Of a DNA stretch of 64,000 nucleotides, positions 22,963-33,312 are shown piece after piece; within the stretch, counting starts at the first letter, position 1, and each line of letters starts with the position of its first letter. Origin of the DNA: Nectonema munidae (lineage: Eukaryota > Nematomorpha > Nectonematoida > Nectonematidae); assembly GCA_030549495.1 (NCBI GenBank), contig JAUIRK010000165.1, positions 124,001 through 188,000 of the forward strand, given 5' to 3'. The position numbers and the translations under genes were made by a program. The notes beneath the pieces were generated by a model that did no database searches, had not been told where the DNA came from, and worked only from the letters and a program-made list of their open reading frames with translations.

Positions 22963-24427
22963 ATGCCTGGAAGACGTACAGCCAACGCTCGAAAGCTTGT
23001 GACTCTATCAGTGACCAAGAAACTTGAACGTATTCCTAAATTAAGAGATGGAGCTACTGTGAAAAGTATGGGGTGAAAATACAAACTGTGGAAGACATTG
23101 GGAAAGCTAAAGATAAACTCCTAGCATTTTCTTTAAAGTACGATGTGACTGAAGCTTGTGGAAATTTTCCTTTTGGAATTAGAAAAAGGATTCGAGTTTC
23201 TATGGATAAAAATTTTGAAGAAACAGTTACGAAATGGTTGGTGCAGCAAGGATTATGATGTGTAAAAGTTCGTGGGATCGCTATTCAAGATGCTGCTCAA
23301 AATTTTGCTACACATATGGGAATTAATTATTTTACTACTAGTGATGAGTGGTTATGGCTCTTTAAAAATAGGGGGCTTAGTGATAAAGTTTTGCATTGGG
23401 GAGAAAGCAGTGCGCGAGTCGAAGATGTTGAGACTTTTAGGTAGAAGTTAAATAAGCTGATCAAAGATGAGGGGCTTTTAATTTCCTAAATTTACAATGC
23501 TGATGAAAGTTATCTTTTTTGGCATTGTATCCCAAAAAATACGCAGGCATTATTCAAGCTGAAAAAATACATAAAGAAAGAATTGCATTCTTGTGTTGGG
23601 CTAACGCAGATAGTCTGCATCGCTTGCCTCTCGCTGTGGTGAGCAAGTCTAAGCACCTGCGAATTTTAGAAGATTCTATGAACCATTCGCCCGTTCATTA
23701 CTACAACTCGCAAAAGGCTTGGATCAACATGGCCATTTTCAAAGATTGGCTTCTAAAACATTTTGTATCAGAGGTACTGAAAATTTAAAAAGAATTGCTA
23801 AAAATTGCTCCTAAAGGTGTAAAGGCTTTGTTAATTTTAGATAACGCCCGTGCTCACTCTAATAAACCAAGCTTTGTTAGTTATGATGGGAAAATTAGAG
23901 TTCTTTTTTTGCCTCCAAATGTCACATCTCTGATTCAGCCAATGAACCATAATGTAATTTAATCCTTTAAGAGACTGTATCAGCATAACTATCTTGATGA
24001 AGTGCTGTGTGTCATTGATGATGAGGATGCAGGGGTTGATAGAAGAGGTGAAAAAAACAATGAAAATAACCAGAACTACAACATAAAGGGGCCATTTTAA
24101 GTATTCCAACTGCATAGAAAGATGTTAGAGCAACAATCCTGTCCAACGCATGGAAAAAAACTTTTGTATGGTACTGATGATGTTATGTACGACTTTGAAG
24201 GTTTTCAGCCAAATGATTTTCATCGCCTTTTAAAGAGCGGGGATGATGTAAGAGAGTTGCTAGAAGTAACAAATCGTGACCCTGGCCATCATGTTAAGGC
24301 AGATGAAAAAATAGCCAAAGAATTTCTTAAAGGTGACACAGTACAAGAGGAGGTAATGAAGGAAATGATCCAGATATTCCAATTCCCAAGGTTTCAGTTG
24401 TTTAAGGAGCCCTTGACAATATCATAA
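22963..24427 (+). pseudogene. Tigger transposase (CENP-B HTH plus DDE domain), broken
   Basis: The start ATG at 22963 opens a pogo-type helix-turn-helix region (VTKKLERIPKLRDGATVK), with a frame change near 23060. The CENP-B DNA-binding part follows at 23073-23258. The DDE domain shows YNADES (first Asp, near 23500), LLILDNARAH (second Asp, near 23835) and LPPNVTSLIQPMNHNVI. In the last motif the family's third acidic residue (QPMDQ) is Asn. Premature stops occur at about 23256, 23442, 23487, 23786 and 23959. An acidic tail reads to 24427. The protein is dead both by stops and by loss of a catalytic residue. Confidence 0.88.
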
Positions 24428-24819
24428 CGTACATTGATTTAACTGCAGACGAGGAAAGCAACCAGTATTACCCGCATTAAGATCTTTCAGGGATATGATC
24501 TTTCGGAGAAGGAAAGCAATTAAAATTAATTCTTTTTTCAAGCCAGTTGTTAAAGATACATAATCAGACTCTCCTCAAATATGAACCAGTTTTTATTCTC
24601 CTTAATATCTACGAGTTGGCTTCCCTCTTCTGATGAGTAATTGTTTTGTATAAGAACTGTTTTTAAATTGTTCTTTAATTCTTTTTAATTGTTTCTTAAA
24701 TGTATGTTACATAGCAAAAAAATATACGAATTTAAAATTTTTATTTTTATTATTATGCCTAAATAAATAATTAGTCCAATTTGAAATATTTTTTTCTACC
24801 ATATATATATAGTAGACCC

Positions 24820-25110
24820 CAGTGGCGGATTCAGAAATTTCTTATAGGGAGGGCCGAAATCTATTTAAATTTTTTGCAATTTTGCTAAAAGTCTTCAGAG
24901 AATACGACAGCTGTATTATGTCTTTTAGAATCACTAATTACCCATGTTTTCATATTTTTACATTATTTTGCCATGAATAAATTGCAAAAATTTATTTTTT
25001 ATACATGTAAGGGTATACATTAGTAAGGGTAATTTTCGAAGCCATCTTTCATAGGGTTGGAGGGGGGGGGGGTCTAAGCCCATGAGGCCCGCCCCTTGGA
25101 TCCGCCTCTG
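24820..25110. mobile_element. 291-bp hAT MITE with 8-bp TSD
   Basis: The left end is CAGTGGCGGATTCAGA and the right end reads, inverted, CAGAGGCGGATCCAA. The octamer GTAGACCC flanks both sides (24812-24819 and 25111-25118). There is no coding capacity. A G11 tract lies at 25062-25072 near the right end. It sits inside the terminal part of the Tigger copy and is therefore younger than it. Confidence 0.93.
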
Positions 25111-25177
25111 GTAGACCCTATGTTAAGTTAGAAAATCGGCATAGTCGGACACCCTTCTCCCCTATGTAGTTCTACTG

Positions 25178-25720
25178 CTTATAACTTATACTACGAATTT
25201 CAATCCACTTTCAGCAAGTGTTATTCAACGGGAAATTTACATGCTATTATAATAAAGCACATCATTGATATTCTTGAAAGAAATTAAGTTAATTCGATTT
25301 TCTATATATGAAAACAACATTTGATACTAAAAATAAAAATATTTTATTTAAATTAGAAACTCATGAATTTGTTAATCTGTCATTCAAATTTTTGCAATTG
25401 CATCAGTTTGAAAGAAGATAATATGTTACAGTAAATTCATTTTCAGCTTCTTAGTTTTTTTCCTAGGTTTGGTGTTCCACAAGGTTATCTTTTAGGTCAT
25501 CTGCTTTTTAAATCTACATTTATGACATGTATAGGTGCGTCTGTAATCTTAATTTTTATGTCTATGCTGAAAACATAACTCCTTTGAATATTCTGCTGTT
25601 TATATCAAAAATGATTTTGAAATGAGTAAGTAGTTTTATGAATGGTGTTCATAAAACCACTTAATTGTAAATTCATCGAAAACTAAAAAGGTGTTTTTCT
25701 AAGCAAAACTTTGATAATGA
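25178..25720 (+). pseudogene. LINE reverse transcriptase fragment, second half
   Basis: The plus strand at about 25195-25290 reads QSTFSKCYSTGNLHAIIIKH, matching the Q-x-G-F-R-x-x-x-ST motif. At about 25467 it reads RFGVPQGYLLGHLLF, matching the GVPQGSxLGPxLF motif. A weak YAEN in place of YADD follows near 25560, then SSKTKKVFF near 25670. It continues the fragment interrupted at 22683. Stops and frame changes are frequent, and the catalytic YADD is degraded. Confidence 0.72.
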
Positions 25721-27564
25721 ATCCCTTTCTTCTAAATTTGGCTTTTAATTTTCTTAGATGTTTTAATTTATTTGGACTATAGCAAATTTACATTCTCTGA
25801 TCACACTAAATTTATATTTTCTATAATTGGTATACTAAGAGTTTATAAAAGCCATTTTAACAGACGTCTAATGTGACCTTATACAAATCTTTTTCTTTGC
25901 TTCACATTAACTATAATATTTTAATTCGGGGTTATTTGAAATTGTCAAACATTTGTTTTTACAAAAGAAATCTTAAAATTGATTAGAATAAGTCTTTTAA
26001 GCGATCAAAGAGAGGAAGTATTTTCAAAAGACATTGGAATTTTGAAACAGACAATTATTTTATATAACTAATTATAATTTATAAGATTTATAAGCAATTT
26101 AGCTTAAATCAATACAACCATTACTACTTAATTTATAAAAACGTTAAGAATAGTGAATTCTAAACTCCTCAAAATTATATTAGGATTTTGTTCTAAATAT
26201 CAGTCTATCCCAAAAATCACTCAGTACCTGCCAACTCTGGATGCGCCTCTTTTCATGTTTTAATAGTATTGAATGATTGATTGAGCTTTACTAGTTTTCA
26301 AACTTATAAATAATATTTATTTTTTATTTTGATATTTGTTTTCTTCAATATTAAAAATGAAAAAGGTCCAATTCAAAATTCAATTTAAATTTTAGGATAA
26401 AAATGTTTTGTGTAATATATACATATATTTATATATTTTATGAAATACAACTAACAAATCTAATTCAAATGAAAGAAGTCATTTCAATTATCTTATAATA
26501 AAATTAAGTTCATATTGGACCTATCCCAAAATTATATTAAGCTACTTTTTGACCCATCTTTTTGAGAATTAGTCGTCTGCTTATCTTTTCGTAGATTATA
26601 GTTATTTTATCAGGCACTTGTATTCCATTGTGCTTGGAAGGATTATTTTTAGTCTATTAATATACCTGTAGTCAAAATAAAACTAACCAATATTAATTCA
26701 GTAGTTTGCTTTAGTTTTTAATGGGATTTTTAAATAATTGTTAAAAATCTAAATTTGAAATTTTCTTTTAGTTATATCTTTATTAACATTAATAACCATA
26801 AATATAGTTATATATACTTCTATCTCAATATCTAAAAAATCAGTCTTTGAAGTTATCTAGTTTTCTCTAAACCTAACTTTTTAAATATCTATAAATTTAG
26901 ATTTTTTCAAACTTCTTAATACTTCGATTAAATAATTTTCTCACTATAATACTTCGAAAAGCTTAATTTTATTTTTAATATAAAATTTTAGCCTCTGCGC
27001 CTCCCTTCAGGCTACCTCTATCTTTAATATCTATCAAATCAATAAATTTTAAGTTTGAATCATTTATATTTGGTATATATCTTCATAGGCTTTTGATCAA
27101 TAATTAAAATAAGTAAATTCTAAAGTAATTTACTTCCTCGTTGTAGAATAGTGAACCTTAATTTATCGAACTAATGGCGTATTTAGAATTTTTTAAGTAA
27201 TGCGGCGAAAATAGGGGGTTAACTTTTAACAAATTTGTAACTACTATTTAGTACAGCTTAAGTGCTTGTATGTTTTTTTAAACTATATAAAAATGCATTT
27301 AACATGGACGCAAATAAAGAAGTCTGTAAACTTTTAATTTGTCTTTTTCTATAGCATTACCACTATTCAACGATAATTTTAACTCAATTCGTTCAATTCA
27401 ATAGACGCGTTCTGTAAAAGTCTGGCACGACTAACTTTTCATATTAACTTTATAGCCCATATTTTATTTCGTGGTATATTGACGACATGGCATTGTGAAA
27501 TATACGTTCTCAGTCACGCTGCTAAATACTCTATTCATTTCACTATTTTCATTTCCTCAGTGAC
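25721..27564. other. No gene; AT-rich
   Basis: No protein-like frame is visible on either strand. The first part may include decayed LINE 3' sequence, but I cannot recognise motifs in it. Confidence 0.5.
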
Positions 27565-27620
27565 GGGGGGGGGGGGGGGGGGGGGAATAAAAAATATTAT
27601 TTTTCCCCCCCCCCCCCCCC
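27565..27620. repeat. G21 / C16 homopolymer pair able to form a hairpin
   Basis: A run of 21 G (27565-27585) and a run of 16 C (27605-27620) are separated by 19 AT-only bases that are themselves nearly self-complementary. Just before the G run is CAGTGACG, similar to the start of hAT MITEs in this window. It may be what remains of a nonautonomous element. Confidence 0.85.
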
Positions 27621-28530
27621 TTCTTTTTTTTTAAACTATTGAATATTTTTACAAAATCTTGCATGAACCCACTTAATAATTGATTGTGAATCTGATGGTG
27701 TCATTTATTTTTCACGAAAATCAACCAATGGCAAATTCCACATTTTTTGGGTTAATATTCTCTTAATTTATTTAATAAACCAACTTTTGATGATTAATTC
27801 ACCCGAAATATTTTACCCTTCAATTCACAGGTGCCATGTCAAACACTTTTTCTCATTATATTAAAATAAACTTATCCATACACAGCAAATCGAAAATGCT
27901 CAATTTGATTCTGAAAATACTTTTGTCACTTTAGATTTAAATTGCAGCTATATGATAAATAATAAATTCAGCAAAAACCTTTTCAGAGATTTATGTAGCT
28001 CAGAATTTAAGCGATTTCTTAACTTTTCTATTGAAGAGAATCTTTTTGTTGATCCTGTCTTTTTTTAATCAATATGTTTTATTATCAGTGATTACGAACA
28101 AATATCACTTTGAATATTTGCTAACCAATCCTTTTCAAAATTCTTGTTCTTGGTGAATCCATTCATAATCCTCTTTTTTCGATTACAAAAACTTTTCCAC
28201 TTCTAAAATATTCACTCATTCACACCGAAGGAAAAAATTTGCCAAATTTGATTCACATTTATAAACATTTTTGAGAATAGCTATATCTTCACCTATTAGT
28301 GTCAGACACATTTATGGTAACTCTCACTGTTTGAAAATTTAGATAACTTTTTTAGTCAATTGATGTTTGAAAATTAACTAATAAGATAAAGGTTTAAAGG
28401 TTTTTTCATTCACAATGTAAGAGCTTCTTCTTCACGGTCAAGATGTTTTTTGAAAATCTCAATACTAGATTTTTACACCAACTCCTATTTCATTGGAAAA
28501 CGGTATATCTTCCGCCTAGAAATTTACATA
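27621..28530. other. No recognisable gene
   Basis: One plus-strand frame from about 27885 to 28067 stays open for about 60 codons (contains FRDLCSSEFKRF). It has no start that I trust and resembles no family I know. The rest is AT-rich and closed in all frames. Confidence 0.4.
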
Positions 28531-29337
28531 CAGTGCACCCTCTATATACCGCGACTATTGGGGTTATCATCAATTGGCGGTATACCGTGGGTAGCGGTAA
28601 ATCGGGGGTATTGAAAATGTAGCTGTCTTATTTGCTTTGAGTAGTATTGTAAAGTACGGCATTTAATTAAAGTAAGAAATCCAAAAATTTATTTATTTTT
28701 TGAAGTTAAAATCCAGCATTGCTTTTTGTTTACACTTTGAGTTCAAAACCTCATTTGAGCGTTTTTCTTATTATAATATCACTTTCTAGATTTGTTACTA
28801 GTAGCCAGAAATATTTTCTTGTGTGAATTTCCTTTATCAACAGTAACTAAAAATGCCTAATGAGTACAAAAGTGTCACTAAAACATAAATAGAAGGAAAA
28901 TTGCTATTATTTTTGAATGAATAAAAGTAAATATTATTATTGTTAATTTAACAGCAATACATGATATAAAATCGGGGCTCAATTTGATGAAAAAAAGTAT
29001 ATCGGTTCTGTAAAAAAATATGGCGGACGGCTGACAACAGTGGCGTTATATTGGGGGAGTTATAAAATAGAGAAATTTTATCTATATAATTTTATGGCAT
29101 GAAGCGGGAGGCGTTTGTGCGAGTGATCAAACAACTCATTAATCACTGCTAAAATTCCATGAACAATTCATGGCGTTAAATCGAGGGTTATTTCAATGAA
29201 ATAAAGTGTGCTTGTTCTATCAATGTTATTGGCGGATGGCGAGGGGCGTTAAATGAGCGTAATTATAATGGAGAGAAATCGGGTCTACATAATTGTAAGG
29301 TGGTATGCGGGGTTGGCGGTAAAGCGAGGGAGCAGTG
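28531..29337. mobile_element. 807-bp nonautonomous Tc/mariner-Tigger-like element
   Basis: The left end CAGTGCACCCTCTATATACC and the right end, inverted, CACTGCTCCCTCGCTTTACC agree at most positions. TA lies outside each end (28529-28530 and 29338-29339), as expected for Tc/mariner superfamily insertion. There is no transposase frame. The right half contains a diverged tandem duplication of roughly 200 nt (about 28972-29150 and 29165-29330), both parts with GGCGG and AAATCG words. Confidence 0.75.
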
Positions 29338-29339
29338 TA

Positions 29340-30039
29340 TTTGTTTCTTAAAACTATCTAGCTCCTCAAAGGATTACTATATCAACAATATAAAAGCACT
29401 TTATTAAACGTGTTACTATTTCATTTTTCTTATGATCACGCGTTCTTATTTGAGTCCTTCAGTTCCCTTACTTCTCTCATACTTAAATTTTTGTACTATA
29501 ATAAATAACGATTGTGAGAGAAAAACTTGGCAAATGATTTTTTGGAATAAACTGATTTTTGCCAATTCGATTGATACTTTCCCCATTTTTACACTGATAA
29601 GCACCAAAAAGAAGTACAAAAATGAAAAACATAGATAATATTGTATTTTTAGTCAGAATTTTATCCTCAATCAAATTTTTAATAAGAATTTTCAATCAAA
29701 AATGGAATTTTTGATTTGAGTTTTTTGAGGAAAAGTTTTTTCCGAAATGTTAAACTTGATTCATAATCCACGCATTCTTGCCCCTATTTGGGAAAATTAA
29801 GCCCTGAAATGAAGGGAGCATTGTAATAAAAAAAAAGAATAAAAATTATACTTTATTTAAAATATTGAAGTATGTTTATGAGATAATTTTCAGACCTACA
29901 TCACTAATTCTATTTATACTTTAACATATTTTTTTCACAGTAATGATAAAAACTTAGCCAAAACATGGTATCAGCTTATTATAACTTTTAAAAATATAAA
30001 ATGTTTTTGAGGAAAATATTGAGGCGAAAATAAAAAATT
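29340..30039. other. No supported gene between element and LINE
   Basis: Opposed short open frames near 29432-29695 are AT-rich and look accidental. I cannot place the 5' limit of the LINE that follows. Confidence 0.4.
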
Positions 30040-30091
30040 TGATTGACATTTTTAACATCATAATTACGAAAAACGGAGTAGATTCGCATCT

Positions 30092-30694
30092 TTGCAAGAT
30101 CGAATATTTTTTGCGTTGCAAGAATGCACAATTTTTAACTGGAAAATTGTTAAACGTTTCAGTTATTGTCAGGAATACGGTCACTGGAAAACCAATTGCC
30201 CTAACAATGGGTCTCCATCATGCTCTACATGCGCTCACTCCCATGAAACAAAAGATTGTATAATATCTAATGAAGAAATTTCTGCTCACCAATGTATCAA
30301 CTGTAGAAAATATAATTTAAAACATAATCATTGTGCTAATTCTTCACAATGTCCTTTTTTCAGGAAAAACTTAGCGAACCAATATCTGATAATTTACCTG
30401 CTTCTACTTCAACTAAAAACTCCGAAATCTTGTAAGTTTATCTTATGGAATGTTCATTCTTTGCAAAATAAATGTACAGAAGTAGTTGATTTTTGCAAAT
30501 CAAAGTTAATTGATGTTGCCTTCATTTGCGAAACTTGGTTGTCTAACGAAAATAACGCAATTGTTACACAAATAACTGAAAGTGGGTATGAAGTGAGGCT
30601 TGTTTTCGTTTTTCAAAAGGAGGATGAGTTGCTATATTATATAAAAATGTGTGAACATAAAACATCTTTAACTCAAAAGCCAGGATACTTTTGA
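30092..30694 (+). pseudogene. LINE zinc-knuckle plus endonuclease N-terminal segment
   Basis: One 200-codon frame contains the zinc knuckles (residues about 26-90) and then, only some 20 residues later, the start of the AP-endonuclease-like domain (about 112-150, with W-N-V-H-S-L and ICETWL). In CR1/Jockey-type elements these normally belong to separate ORF1 and ORF2. Here they are joined in one frame, either by a deletion or because this lineage uses one ORF. The rest of the endonuclease continues in other frames. Confidence 0.7.
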
Positions 30695-31679
30695 ATCGCT
30701 GCATTTTGTAAATTTCAACTCTTAGTCTTATTTGTCCTTGTTTATAAATTGATAAATGTCACATTTACTGGTTTTCTAACCGAAATCTCTGATATGATTC
30801 AATCGATACTGTTCCGCCTCATAAAGTCATACTTGATGACTTCAATTTGCATTTTGATGATTCTAACAATAGCCAAGTTCTAAAGTTCTTAAGCTTACTT
30901 GACACTTTTACGCTTTATCCATTATTGTCAAACAAACTCATACTGCTGGACATTGTTTAGACAATATTTTTGTGATACTTGCTTGACGACGTATTTCAGT
31001 ACTGAAATATGTCATCTCGATCTTAGTGATCACTATCCTATTGTTTTTTTTCAGTTGCACGGGTTTATTGGGAATTAATTAGAAATCTGTCGTCTTCAGA
31101 ACTTTTTTTTCTCTGTTGATAAAAATTTGTTTAAAGAAGATTTGAAAGCGAAGTTATGTTTTGAACGAAATCACAGTATAATCACATCCTTTTCATTCGA
31201 AAACGTCTGCTCTGCAATTAAGAAATCACAAACATTCATGCTCCTCATGTCACCAAAAAGATACGCCCTCTGAGGCCGAAATGGATTTCCTCTGACTTTG
31301 TTAAACTAAGAAATCGAAGAAGAAAATGCTACAATAAATGGTTAAAAACTCGTAGCCACAACGACCGAGAAGAATACGATGCTTTGAGAAAATCCACTTC
31401 GTTACTTTTGGAAAAAAATAAAAAGAGATACAAAACCTCTTTACAACTTTGTTCTCGCTTGCAAAAATCTATCTAACTGATGAAGATGAACTTAAAAACA
31501 TTATTGCTGCACACGGAATCAAAGTTGGACGAGCTGACAGTTTAAACTCGTGCATGTTAAAATATTGTCTCGATATCCTTCTTCCTTTTTTTGTTTATTA
31601 TATAAAAATTTCTTTCGATACAGGAATTTTCTTCTTTTCAAAAAAAACAATTCTAACTCCCATTCTCGAGCTCATTGGA

Positions 31680-32279
31680 CAACCTTAATGATTTTAGGCC
31701 CATGTCCAATCTAAGTTTTTTAAGTACGCTTGCTGAACGAGTGACGCTGAAAAGACTGTCTGATCATTTCACTGTCAACGACATGAACAATGAGGAGTCT
31801 TTTTGCTTATAAGAAACATTGTAGCACAGAGTCGTTAGTTTTGACGCTTGTTAATGATATAAAAGTTAACATGTCAAAAAAACTTCATACTCTACTGCTT
31901 GCTTTTGACATCCAATCAGCTTTCGATACTATAGACAGAAATAGCCTACTGAAAATTATGGAAAAAAGATTGGTGTGTTACTACTGCTTTGAAATGGATT
32001 TTTTCATATTTTGAAGATAGGACACACTCTACTTCTATTGATGGATTTTTGTCTGAATCTGTTAGAACAAAATGTGGAGTTCCACAAGGCTCCGTTCTTG
32101 GACCTTTCTTATTCAACGTCTACATCTCTTCTCTTCTTGACTTTATCAAAAATCTTGGCTTCAAAGTCCTGGCCTACGCTGATGACTTGTATGTTTATAC
32201 TTCATTCCATACCAACTTTGAAAAATCGACTCTCCAGACAAGAATTCCTAATTTATACTTAAAAATAAAAAAGAAATGA
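31680..32279 (+). pseudogene. LINE reverse transcriptase domain
   Basis: Motifs in order are FRPMSNLSFLSTLAERVTLK, a degraded N..QS.Y...HSTESLVL.L stretch at 31790-31860, FDIQSAFDTIDRNSLLKI, GVPQGSVLGPFLFNVYISSL and KVLAYADDLYVYTS. The catalytic aspartates of FDIQ and YADD are present. Frame changes near 31785, 31960 and 32015 interrupt it. Confidence 0.8.
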
Positions 32280-33084
32280 AAAAATACAGACTCAAGCTGA
32301 ACGATAAAAAAAGAAGGTTATCATTTTCAATTAATGGCGTGATTCATCTTTTGAAAATATCCAAATTGAAGAAAGATGAATAAAAATTCAAGAAGAAATT
32401 AACGTACTTGGAGTTCCTCTAGACAAAAACTTACTCTATGATTCTTTTATTAAAAGTAAATTGAAAGAAGGCTACCTTTTTTTTAAAGAATTTGAAACAA
32501 TTCAAGAAATTTCTATCGAAAAGTCACCATATAACTCTGATCAATGCTTATGTCGTAAGCCGCTTTCATTAGTGTACTTTTTTGCTTTATGGTACACAGA
32601 AAGAAAGCTGACTCCAAGTTCTTCAAAATAACTGCGCACGCTTAATTTTTGGCATAAAAGGACAAGAAAGTGTTTCTCATGTCCTAAAAGAACTACACTG
32701 GCTGAAAATTGAACGAAGAATTGTTTTCAAAATTTAAGTTTACAAGTATTTTAAATACCAAAAACCATTTGCTTTAGCATCCGTCATTGAAACAAGAAAC
32801 TTCAACTCCTTTTCAACTTTTTTGGATAACACAACTCCTGTGTACAAAGCATGCACACTTTGAAACGTTTTGCCTTATTATTTGAAAATAGCCGAAAATT
32901 TATCTGCTTTCAGAAAAATTATCTTTTTGAGTCTATATTTTCTTTATATTTATCTCTAAATTTATCTTTTCCTCGTGACTGTACTTATGCTTTAGAATGA
33001 ATTGTAGTTGCGCGTTAAATAAAGTATTCCTTCCTTATCAGTTATAGACATTATAATATAAAAATTTTGTTGAAAAAAATGTAC

Positions 33085-33272
33085 ATTTGATTGACAGTTT
33101 TTGACAATACATGGTCATTCAACTACCATGAAAATAGTATCAAAAGATGGAGCTAACGATTTTAGGAAAAGTCACAAAGTTTGAAGGCATAGAATCCTGC
33201 CAATTCTGTACAATATAAATTTTGGTTGAGGGAGGGGGTGGCTAAAATGGCCCTCACTGATAGGCAGCTTCT
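33085..33272 (-). repeat. Dispersed repeat, copy 1 (minus)
   Basis: The reverse complement of this segment contains CCTATCAGTGAGGGCC, then ATTGTACAGAATTGGC, TCCTAAAATCGTTAGCT, TTTTCATGGTAGTTGAATGA and AAAACTGTCAATCAAA. The same words in the same order occur at 40137-40375. This copy lies just upstream of the NUP133 exon. Confidence 0.8.
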
Positions 33273-33310
33273 ATGACAAAATTTGAATAATAATATATTT
33301 TTTATAATTT

Positions 33311-33312
33311 AG
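33311..33312 (+). promoter_or_regulatory. 3' splice acceptor of NUP133
   Basis: The T-rich stretch ATTTTTTATAATTTAG ends in AG at 33312. The NUP133 frame continues from this AG without a stop and has no in-frame ATG near its beginning. An intron ending here explains both facts. Confidence 0.7.

Larger units (their letters stand above)
22686..25177 (+). mobile_element. Tigger/pogo DNA transposon inserted in a LINE, inactive
   Basis: The left end after a TA carries the Tigger-type terminal words ATCGTTAACTCGGACCCTGA and TAACTCGGATATCGGATAAG. The right end near 25177 finishes with AGTTCTACTG, the inverse of a Tigger-like CAGTAGA start; this end is less clear than the left one. Inside is a CENP-B/pogo-type transposase. 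Around 24811 a separate 291-bp hAT MITE is inserted. LINE reverse transcriptase sequence is found immediately on both sides, so the Tigger landed in an existing LINE. Confidence 0.8.
30040..33039 (+). mobile_element. CR1/L2-like non-LTR retrotransposon (LINE), broken
   Basis: Recognisable parts occur in order. First are three gag-like zinc knuckles (CQEYGHWKTNC, CSTCAHSHETKDC, CINCRKYNLKHNHC) at 30150-30350. The endonuclease domain starts at about 30430 (ILWNVHSLQNK...FICETWLS) and ends with LSDHYPIVF near 31025. The reverse transcriptase runs from about 31680 (LNDFRPMSNLSFLSTLAERV) through FDIQSAFDTIDRNSLLK near 31905 and GVPQGSVLGPFLF near 32080 to YADD at 32174-32185. A C-terminal part runs to about 32900. 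The 3' end carries AAATAAAG and a short ATTCCTTCCTTATC tail near 33039. At least eight frame changes or stops break it. The 5' limit is uncertain. Family assignment rests on the motif wording and the microsatellite-like tail. Confidence 0.8.
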
